From the NCBI GenBank assembly GCA_023079485.1, contig CM041115.1:46714156-46778155 (forward strand): DNA of 64,000 nt. Direction: 5' to 3'. Origin of the DNA: Archilochus colubris (taxonomy: Eukaryota > Chordata > Aves > Apodiformes > Trochilidae). The number at the start of each line of letters is the position of its first letter. Position 1 is the first letter of the stretch. Shown here one piece after another: positions 35,639 to 45,477 of the stretch. Position numbers and translations under genes: made by a program. The notes below the pieces were generated by a model. It saw only the letters and a list, made by a program, of their open reading frames with translations. It was not told the origin of the DNA and ran no database searches.

Positions 35639-36094
35639 ATGGCATCGGGCACGAGCCAGCTGCAATGCGCAGGGCAGCAGGAGGCAGCAGCAGGTGACCA
35701 GTGCCCTATCTGCCTGCAAGAGGTGGACAACAAAGCCTACCTTGACACCTGCTCCCACACCTTCTGCTTTGTCTGCATCCAGCACTGGGCCCTCTTGACA
35801 GCTGCGTGCCCGCTCTGCAGCTCCCCTGTCAGCTGCATCCGGCACACAGTAAGAGCGGAGAATGACTACCAGGAGTACCTGGTGGGCTCATCCACCCGCT
35901 GCCAGAGGAATGCAGCCAGGCAGAAGGTGTGCAGCAGATCCCTACAGCAGCGCTACCACCTGCGCCCAAGGCCCAACAAAAAGAATGAGTCCACCTCTGG
36001 GAGAAGAGGGTCTGCTGGGAGGCACTCAGTGGAGCGGAGGGACACAGGTCCAAGGACCTCTGACACCTCTGCCAGACAGGCTGCAGGGGAGTGA
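35639..36094 (+). CDS. TOPORS-like RING-finger protein (151 aa), nested antisense in RFX3
   Basis: Intact 151-codon frame. A complete C3HC4 RING occupies residues 22-60: Cys22, Cys25, Cys38, His40, Cys43, Cys46, Cys57 and Cys60, with CPIC and CPLC at its ends. Directly after it, SCIRHTVRAENDYQEYLV matches the conserved segment following the RING of TOPORS, a nuclear E3 ubiquitin and SUMO ligase. RINGs of this type recruit E2 enzymes. The remaining 70 residues are basic and Arg/Ser-rich with no recognised domain; TOPORS itself is about 1000 residues, so only its RING module is present. The start chosen has G at -3 and G at +4 (GGACATGG) directly after an acceptor-like CAG; a longer start at 35387 is possible. 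AATAAA follows at 36181. There is no poly(A) tail, so a simple recent retrocopy is not evident. Family assignment is confident; expression and activity are not known. Confidence 0.75.
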   Translation: MASGTSQLQCAGQQEAAAGDQCPICLQEVDNKAYLDTCSHTFCFVCIQHWALLTAACPLCSSPVSCIRHTVRAENDYQEYLVGSSTRCQRNAARQKVCSRSLQQRYHLRPRPNKKNESTSGRRGSAGRHSVERRDTGPRTSDTSARQAAGE

Positions 36095-36180
36095 GTGCCC
36101 TGCTAGCCCTGCCCATGGGCCTGTTCTGTGCTTTGACATGCTGTCCCTGACAGCACAGCTCATTCCCTTTGTAGACATTG

Positions 36181-36186
36181 AATAAA
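36181..36186 (+). promoter_or_regulatory. Polyadenylation signal AATAAA of the RING gene
   Basis: A canonical hexamer 87 bases after the RING stop codon, followed about 25 bases later by the T/G-rich CTGTCTTTC. This fits a short 3' untranslated region. Confidence 0.55.
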
Positions 36187-36249
36187 GATCCAGAATCTTT
36201 TCAGAGCACCTGTCTTTCAAAACCACCTGGTGTGAGCACACTAAATTGG

Positions 36250-39200
36250 TTGTGTGGAAAAGCGTATTTTTATTTCCTCCTCCAACAGTTGCATTTGCAC
36301 TATGTATGCCATTACATAAATAAAGCTCTCATTTACTATGCCAGGAGAGAAAGGCTGTAAAAAAATAATCTGTGTGGTGTAACTTTGCACCTCTTAAAAT
36401 GAGTCAGGAAGAGGAGAATCAACACATGTAACAGTTCTTACACTTCTAACACAGTAACCTACTGAGACCCAAGACACTCTGCAACATCCTACACTTTGTT
36501 CCTTACATCTGTCCATGACAGGAAGCTTACAACAAAATATGTAAATAAAATCAAATATAGTCATTTTATCAGTGAAACTACGTTATTGTAATGGCCTACA
36601 GACACCATTTGACTCACAGAGGCAGTGTGCAATCAACAACTGAATAAATAAACAGCCCAAACCTTCAGCCTTCCTCCTGCACATAGCAGCCATGTGGGCA
36701 GGAAAGGCAAGACAATAAAATCCTCTTCCAGGGGTTAGCAAAGTGTCAAAGCACAACTCCAGAACGTGTAACCCAAGGAACAAGCATGAGAGCCAGCACC
36801 AGGCAGGGTTCTGAGAGCTTATGAAAGAAAAAGAATGCAGGTGGGGTAAAGAGCCATCTACAAAGGGTAAAAGGACAGGGTTCATCTTGGACCTGACACA
36901 TTGTTTCTCAGCATCCAAAGGGAGATCTGCTTCCTCCATCTTTCACCACCACACCTTGTCCCAAACTCCCTCAACCTCCACCCACATCACCGGTTTCTCT
37001 GCCTCCATCCCTTCCTTTGAGCACTTAAGAAGCCAATGTTTTGTCATCTCTGTCTCCCCACATGTGCACAGAGCACCCTGGGATCCGTTTGAGTAGCTGG
37101 CCTCAAGAGTTTGCCCCAAGTCCCTTTAAGCTTGAGAATACCTTTTATTATTTAAAGATTTTAATGCTTTTACAATCACCCTGCCTACAGTGAGCGTCCG
37201 ATCTTCTGTTACAACTGATACAGCAAGCCAAGATCTCTTGGAACTATTAAAGGTGAATGGGAAGAACTTAGAAATACCACACACATCATATTAGAAAAGA
37301 AAAATACCTAAAACACCCAATGCCTCACCCTGTAGTATTTAGTGTATCACATAAATCATCATAAAAACTTTCAACCTGGGTGTCTATATTGCTCATTAAA
37401 AAATAGTTTAGGGAACAGTTAAAGAACACACACTCCTAAACTTTCAATTTGGTTCTAAGTTTTATTTATACGTATACAATATACATATATTTATACAATA
37501 CATGTATGAATTGCATAATGAGAGATTATGGTAAGGATTTTCATCCATTTTGTGCTGTTTTCATTGTGGCAGGATCATGGGACAGGGAAGCAGGAATGTC
37601 AATGGCTGAAGCTTTGTTTTGGGGGCTAGTAAGATGGTTGGTACCAAGTCTAGTGAAGTCTAAGATATTTTGTGGAAAAAACCTGGCCCTGGGATTGCTG
37701 GCTAGTATAATGTAGAAACTGCCATCTGCCATCCTTATTTTACCCTCATTTGAAATACAACCGCTACATGTCCTGGGCTTGGGCTGCTGTTTCTTATTTT
37801 CACTTTTGCAGCAATAATTTTGTCAGTTTTGTAGATTTTGTTCTCACTGGAATTCACTTAGAAATTCTTCAGGGTAAAATGTGCCCACCATTGCTTCATG
37901 ACAAGTCTATTAACCTGCACAGGTGAGTATCTGCTTCCTTCTCAGCTTCAGCTATCAAGACTTCACTTCCAAACATCTCATAATAAGCCTTTTCAAATCT
38001 CTTTTGTTATAAACTCTGTGATATGGTTTGCCTTTTTGAGAAAAGGCACACATTCTTTAATTTTAAATCAATCCTTGCAATGGGTTTTCCAAACCCTCAC
38101 AGAGTTCAAAAAACCATAACCACAGGACTGGCTCTGACAGCTTTCTGGAAACTATGGCTATTGTTCTTTAAAAAACTTGGTAACACATCAATGTAGAAAA
38201 AAGCACTGCACATTAAACTATACCCACATCTTAGTTTAAGCGACCTGTTAACACAGTCTGCATTGGAGGCTTTTGCCTCATTGCTAGTAACAAGATGGTG
38301 AATATTAAACAAGCTGTTAAAGCAGTATAAAGGCTGATTTAAAAATCTTTCACCATCTATCTGTAACTTCTGACATGTGCACTGCCTGATAAAAAAGGCC
38401 TTAAAAGCCCCTGCTATATCAGAATTAATTCTGCCTTTTAGGACAATGGCAGAGACATGCTTTTGCAATATGCCTAGCACTGTACTTAAGCTGCACTTAA
38501 CAGCAGCATTATATCTGGAATACCACTGCAGTTCCACCAAGCTTACTGATACCTAAGCATCCACCACTGCCACAACCACCTTGCTTCTCCTAAAGTGTTT
38601 TTCTCATGGCTTGAATTGGGTATCCTGGTTTGCAACCCACCTTGCAAACTGGCTCCAGTTCAAATCAGTAGTCTTTTACAGGAGCTTCTAAAAAGAGATC
38701 TGTATCCCCCACTCCTCTCCTCTGCTTCCCACCTCTCCAGAAGCACAGCAAACACCTTTCAAGAGAAGCAGCAGCATGACCATCTGTATCGACATGCCAT
38801 CAATATACACACAGAAGAAACTAAACACTTCACCATGGTTTAAGTCATGCAGAGGAATACTTTATTAACTAGGTTTGATGGGTGACAGTCATTTGTCAGG
38901 CTTTTCCTAGTTTTTGTTGGGTATTTTTGTCCTCTTCTGGGAAAGTCATTGTTTTTTATCTGTTCATTCTTAAACTGATGCAGGCTCAGATAGGAACACT
39001 TCTGTCTTCTGCCTCCTCAGTTAATCATCCAGAGCTTTTTTCAAAGAGAAACTTGCAAAAGCACTTGCCTTTTCTCTGTGAAACTTACCTTGATTTCCTG
39101 ATCCACGGGCCTGGCAGATGGCTCATCTGCTTCATGTGATGTTTTTTCAGGAGTCCTGATGGTACTTGTCATTACTATCTCCATACCCACATCTTTTTGA

Positions 39201-39555
39201 AGTTGGCCTCTTGTCCTGGATTTCCACTGTCACAGACAGGAATACAGCACAAGCCTCAAAGCTCCCCCAGTAATTAGCAGTGTAAGGCCATCCTATGACG
39301 GCCATGGTTTGTCTCCTCTTTGCACATGGTGGGGGATGCACGGAGGCTCCTTGGTGAGCTGTATCTGAGGACAGGTATGGCAGTCTCTGACCATGGTCCT
39401 ACTTGATGATGCCCTTTCCCCTCACTGGCCTCACCAAACCCCCCTCGTCATCCTCCTGTACTTCCTTCAACCCCAAACATGTCAGAATCTTTTCACTGGA
39501 CTTGTGAAGTGGTGGACCTTCAAGCTACTTGATGCTGTTATTTGACTGGAAATCT
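36250..39555 (-). other. RFX3: RFX3 5' intron right of the GC-rich island
   Basis: Mixed composition, moderately GC-rich to about 37090 and then AT-rich. No known gene or repeat was recognised. The longest frame (144 codons, minus strand, 38540-38106) has no recognisable domain. Confidence 0.5.
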
Positions 39556-39586
39556 AATGTGAATGGAAATTATTTCCATTCGCATT
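39556..39586. repeat. 31-base inverted repeat (15-base arms)
   Basis: AATGTGAATGGAAAT, a 1-base centre, then ATTTCCATTCGCATT. The arms are complementary except for one T/C position, which would be a G-U type pair in RNA. Confidence 0.9.
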
Positions 39587-42109
39587 TGAACTTCATTTCA
39601 TTAGCTCTTTGTAACAAGTTTTTACACATTTTATGCATGCAATGTCATGTAGACATATATATTTAATTTATGTATCTTTACACTACATGAAGTATATATA
39701 CCTATATTGTATATAATACTACTACGAAGATATAAGGTACAGAGTTTAAGTAAAAAATGTGTTTTAAAACATTCATAAAGCATTTTATACCTAGATTTCA
39801 TATGAATATACATACAGAGAAATGGACATTTATTAATTTTTGTGAATTTCTGGTCCAAAGACATTAGCAACCAACCACAGAATGTGCTGAGGTCTCATCC
39901 ATTTGATTCTGGCAGTGCTGTCAGCCAGCTGCAGGATGTGTATTACGAAGTAGCCATATATCACTGCTTCCTGCCATCAGATGATGGCTGAAGCAAAGGG
40001 GTCGCCCTAACTTGGTAAAAGGACAGGACCTGCAGTTCCAACTTCTTTAGGGCACCTTGATGAGGGTGGCTTCTCCAGCCAGTCCCAGGGCACTCTGTGC
40101 ACATGTGGGGAGACAGCAATGACAAAGCAGGGACTCCCAGGGGCAACAAGGAGAGAGAGGGTAAAATAGTGTGTTAAATTTTAGAGGACATATTGATCTT
40201 TGCTAAGACTTTAATTAAAGTCTGTCGCCTGAACTTCCTCTGGACTCCACATATTGAAACAAATTGCACTTTAACTGCACATTTTTTTAAAAAACATAGA
40301 TGTTCTTTGCCTTTTATTAGACAGTTGTATGAAGCTATATTGCACAGTTTAGAAAGCAGTCAGGTGTTTTCTGTTTTTGACAAATACTAACAAGTTTCTA
40401 GGTCTATCTAAGCAAGCACAAGAAGGAAAAAAAAAAAAAAGAAAAAAAAAAAGAAAAAGAAAAAAAGAAAAGAAAAAAAAGGAAAGAAAGATAAATCAGT
40501 GAGGAAATAAGTAACAGGAAGTACACCAGTACTATACAAAACGCAAAAGCAGAATATGATCTCAAGCAAACAGAGGTATACTTCCTTTAGTAAGCCATCA
40601 TAAATGAAATGGTTGCTGTAATCACACTTCACAATAAACTAGATAAAAATACACTCAGGAGTTAATACAGTACACCAAAGTCATAATGCATTTTATTATT
40701 TCAGTCTTTGAGAATTATTGTTTCTATGAAGATTGATGGATCAATATGATAATCAAATTATTAAAAACTTCTGTTGTTTGTTAGTTCATGATAAGCCATA
40801 TATTATTTGAAGCACTACTGTGTGAAGAGTCAGAAAACAGATTAAGAAAATGGAAGGAGAAGGTAATGACCAACAGAGACTCAAAAACTGACAAGGAGTA
40901 ACTATATCCTCAGCACTGTGTCTCATACAGTAGAGAACACAAACTTTACTCAGATTCCAGCTTCTATAGGAAGTGAAGTAAAATAAAATATAACAGCTTA
41001 AGAGCTGATTCTGTCAACAAGTTTATAGCATGCTTGGTCACTACAAGCAATTCACTGAGACTGGGCTCATCTCAAAGCTTAGTTCCCATCTGAATTTGCA
41101 ATTCACTCCAACATGATACAGTGAAAGCTTCAAAACAATACAGTGAAAGCTGAGAAAGACATACGCAATTCCACTCATATTTTTTCAGTAAATCAGAACA
41201 TTAGCTAATAAATTAATAAAACAATAAAAAGCAAAGGGAAAAATACTAACCCTAAAGAAAGCATAAGAAGGGGAAGGGAAAGTTACTGAAAGGATTGCAT
41301 CTACTTTGAATAGTAAATGAATTTTGATAATTACAATCTTGCGTGTCAAAAGATTTCAGACCACTCTCTTCTCATGTCTAAAATGGAAATAAGAGTTAAT
41401 TTGGTCAAAAAGCTAAAACTTGGTAACGACCATGTTATCAGAAATACAGTAACGCAGACATCATTACAGGAAAAAAAAATCAGATTTGTGAAAAGAGAGC
41501 AATGAAAATTATAAAGCTGTTTCAACAATTGTGTTGGACAGATAAAAGAAAATGTGTTTGCGTCAAAAGCCTAACTGGTTAAGAACTAGTAGGAATAAAC
41601 GAATTCAGAGAGAGAGAACTATTACTGGAAAAGTTTATAATAAGAGAAGACTAATTTTAGACTTGTAGCTCAGAAACTTTTGTTACGAATTATAGGTAAG
41701 GTTCAGATATTCATGGATATCGTAACTGGAATATAGTCCTAAATCTTCTTGAAGCATCTCATGCTACAGTAGTGAGTGTTTGTGCAGTATACCGTTTTAT
41801 GCCAATGGAAGCTAAAAGGATTTAGTTAGCAGAATCATACTAATACGTTATATGACTATAGATGCCTGTCACAAGATCCTTATGAACCAGTCACTCAGAC
41901 AGGGTATGCACACCTTCCAGTATCTCTTGTGAGTACTCAATTTGCACAAGCATACACGTGCAACAGTAAAGGCCTCAGTGAGAATGCTGTACCACTAATG
42001 ACCTCTTACAATTAGAAAGTGTACATCTTCAAGCCTGCAAAGTTTAGAAAGAAGTATTTGTTAATACACATATTTCAAAAGAAGAGCCCTGAATGGATTT
42101 TAGCAACAA
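39587..42109 (-). other. RFX3: RFX3 5' intron with an A-rich tract
   Basis: AT-rich intron. 40427-40491 is an (A)n tract with scattered G. A 14-base direct repeat ATACAGTGAAAGCT occurs near 41117 and 41139. 39860-40170 is less AT-rich but unrecognised. Confidence 0.55.
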
Positions 42110-42245
42110 GAGAGGTCCAGCTGGAAGATAGTCTTTATTTGAGTAGCCACAAGTAGTGATACTGTTTAACATCTCTACTACTGACAGAGTAGTGGGACAG
42201 AGCACACCTCAGCAAGCTTGCAGGTAACAAAAAACTGCAAGGACT
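42110..42245 (+). mobile_element. Probable very old CR1 reverse-transcriptase remnant
   Basis: GATACTGTTTAACATCTCTA, AGAGCACACCTCAGCAAGCT and TTGCAGGTAACAAAAAACTG follow the order and spacing of the CR1 segment that encodes LFN-IF, then E(S/C)-SKFADDTKL. It is strongly diverged and 5' and 3' limits are unclear. Confidence 0.45.
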
Positions 42246-43489
42246 GTTTTATACTTAGTGAGAAAGACTGAAAAAAAGACTGAGAAAGACTAAAACCCAG
42301 GATGCAAAGGATATGCTTTTGAATTACTTTTTCTCTACTGTATTATGCATTCTTGCACAAACAGTGATAAGGTATAGTCTTTATGAAATACATGGAAAAT
42401 TTAAAACCGAAACATTTCTGAAACATTTTTAAAGACTGGTTTATGCTAACAATATGAGCCCTCAATTTAGCCTCATTACTTCTCTGTTGATTAGGATATT
42501 AGAAATTTTATACCAATATATTCTTTTCCTCTAATAGAAGCTATTCAATCTGAATGAAAAAAAACAAAACCACACATGCAATAAGTACCGAAGAGAGAAA
42601 ACATGGTATGCTGAGACCTACAATCCCTTAAATCCTAGCCATTTTCTTCTAAATTTAGCAACATATGCAAGATGGTAAATCACAATATGAAAACAGACTT
42701 CTAAACACCAAATGTGTGAAAAATCCTTAAACTAATTCTTAACTTCTTTATGCCATAAACAGAGAAAGTTAATGAAAATATTGATTCTTCCATAGGAAGA
42801 GGGGAAAAAATATCTAAAATTAGCAACTGTATTATTATTAAATATATTGTAGATTAGTTTATGTCAATAAAGAACACGTTACCCTGCATCAAAAGCGGAA
42901 GTAACAGTCAGGAGTCACACTGGAACATACACTGAAATAAAACTTTAATGCTTTTGCAGGACAATATCTTGATTCCAGTACAGATACCTGAAAATGAACA
43001 CTTATTCTTTCCATTCTTCAAAAATACATACTTGAAATTTACTGGATTAATTCCTTCTGGAACATTCAGTTCTCACAGGAGCCAACAGGAACTCAGACTA
43101 AACTGCTTAACATTACAGAGGACAACAGGGAGTCAAATTATATAAGCAAAATAACTGTTTTTCTTTTATTACTATGGAGTATTTCCAGCCAGGTGTCAAA
43201 ATTAAATCCTATAATATGCCTATATATTCTTCTGACAAAACTTGTATACCTTATTCTAAATTTTTTTTGCTTGGTTTGGTTTATGAGAAATTAAAATAAC
43301 AATATTATTATAAAAAAAAAAACTGAACTACACACATTCTGCTATCTTGAGTTGTATAGTGTAAGAAGTACTTATAAATTACATTTTTTCCTATACTTCA
43401 TTCACTTACAAAAATTGATATTTCCCAACTAAAATGTCTGCTCTCATTATCTTCATAGTACCTAAATATAGTACCTAAATTTCCTAAAG
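42246..43489 (-). other. RFX3: RFX3 5' intron, featureless stretch
   Basis: AT-rich intron between two CR1 remnants. No feature was supported. Confidence 0.5.
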
Positions 43490-43752
43490 GAAATGGATGG
43501 AAGCTGCCCCAGGGAAGGTTTAGGCTGGATGTTAGGAAACATTTTTTCACTGAGAGGGTTGTGAGGCATTGGAATGGCCTGCCCAGGACAGTGGTGGAGT
43601 CACCGTCCCTGGAGGCATTTAAAAGGCATTTGGACCCGGCCCTTTAGGATTAGGTTAGTACTAAACTTTAAAGTTTAGTAGTTAGATTATGGTGTTGGCT
43701 GGACTGAATGAGCTTGGAGGTCTCTTCCAACCTAAACATTCTGTGATTTTAT
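43490..43752 (+). mobile_element. CR1 3'-end fragment (plus orientation)
   Basis: It contains CAGGGAAGGTTTAGGCTGG, TTCACTGAGAGGGTTGTGAG, CAGTGGTGGAGTCACCGTCC and a tail with TTCCAACCTAAACATTCTG then TGATTTTAT. It is 5'-truncated. A perfect 22-base palindrome (43659-43680) lies in its 3' untranslated part. Confidence 0.92.
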
Positions 43753-45094
43753 AAATGATATTACTAGAGAAGCAGCACAAAGAAAGCAAAACAGTAATTC
43801 AGACAAGCATCTCTAAAAAGGTAGAGCACAAAGGCTCAAAAAAAGTCTTTAAACTCCCTGAAACCTTAAACACCAAGTGCAGAGAAACATAATAGGCTAG
43901 TGGATAGTTCATTCGAGAACAGGGTGATATACCTCTCCTTACTAAGACTAGCACCTACTAGAAATAACTACACATATCTAGAAGTTCTAAATCCAAATGC
44001 ATGCCTGTACAAAATCTACCAAACATCTTATTTCTTTCCCGTATTCTCATGATAACTGTTAGAGACAGATTGATGCCTATACAGAATTTAACTTGGATTG
44101 TTTAATTATTTTTCTTGTGGCACTATGCAGAAATTTCTCTAAAATATGACACATTTAATATTAATGAAACATAGTTGTAAAGGTTTTTCAGTAGATATAT
44201 CTCTCAGACTAGATCACATTGATAAATCAATTATTTGGCCATCAAGAAAAACTACTACATTAAGTGTTCCCCTACAGTGACCAACCATCTGAAACTTACT
44301 TAAAATTCAGTTAATGAAGTTGTTAGTAAGCCAACTCCAATAGTATCACTGAAGTCAAGCAGATAAACCAATTCCATTCTTCCTGTATTATGTTACCATC
44401 ACAGACAAATATAAATGTCAAAAACTTCATTAACTATGCTAGCTTTTGAAATTTAACTATGAACATGTGAATTACACACGCCTAAATAGACTAAGAATGT
44501 AGCTAATCTGCTTCTAATCATGAAGGGTCTAGTCAATGGAAACTTTATTTTGGCTGCTTATTGATTTCATTTTCAGACAAGCTTTGCTGGCTTGTTATGC
44601 TGCTTCAGCAGATTTGCTTGCTTAGACAACACTAAGATCACTATAGAAAGGGTGCACTGTGCACCATAATAATGAAAATACCTAGTTCATAAATAAAGAT
44701 CTATATTATTTTTACCAATTTATTTAGAATGCAACCAGTGTACTAACTCACTTGCTTTTCTCATCACTATAATTTTAATGACTGATATAAAAGAGATATC
44801 AGTCATATTATTAGAGGGGTGCATCCTGAACTACCAACAAAAAGGACTCCCTTTAGCTCTAGACTCTTAATAATACACACAATGACCTTCTGTCTCCATA
44901 GATCATTTAACTGTTTACATGTTACACATTTCATTGATAGGTGTAGGAAATAAATTCTAAATAGATTCAGTAGAAAACACTTCATTTTCTATGTAGCCTC
45001 TAGGCAACAAAGACCACAGTAACTCTAAGTAGAGTCCTTGACCATGCAGTGAAGCTCCTTGCCTAACAGTTGCTATCTTCAGTATCCTGCTTTC
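43753..45094 (-). other. RFX3: RFX3 5' intron with a hairpin
   Basis: AT-rich intron. An inverted repeat with 11-base perfect arms and a 7-base loop lies at 44778-44806 (ATGACTGATAT, then ATATCAGTCAT). No gene was recognised. Confidence 0.55.
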
Positions 45095-45477
45095 CCACAA
45101 TCATAGAATCATAGAACTGGCTGGGTTGGAAGGGACCTCAGAGATCATTGAGTCCAACCCTTGAACCACTACTGCTGCAGTTACCAGACCATGGCACTGA
45201 GTGCCACATCCAGTCTCTTTTTAAATATCTACAGGGATGGAGAATCCACTACTTCCCTGGGCAGCCCATTCCAATGCCTGATCACCCTCTTGGTAAAGAA
45301 ATTCTTTCTAATATCTAACCTAATCCTCCCTCGGCACAACTTAAGACCGTGCCCCCTTGTCTTGCTGAGAGTTGCCTGGGAAAAGAGACCAACCCCCCCC
45401 GGCTCCAACCTCCTTTCAGGGAGTTGTAGAGAGCAATGAGGTCGCCCCTGAGCCTCCTCTTCTCCAGGCTGACCTTC
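45095..45477 (-). mobile_element. CR1 3' fragment (minus), same subfamily as 28552-29640
   Basis: It begins ATCATAGAATCATAGAACTG on the plus strand (complement of the CR1 3' end) and runs through CCATGGCACTGAGTGCCAC and GACCGTGCCCCCTTGTCTTG to CCTCTTCTCCAGGCTGACC. A short C8 run near 45391 breaks the ORF2 frame. 5'-truncated. Confidence 0.93.
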
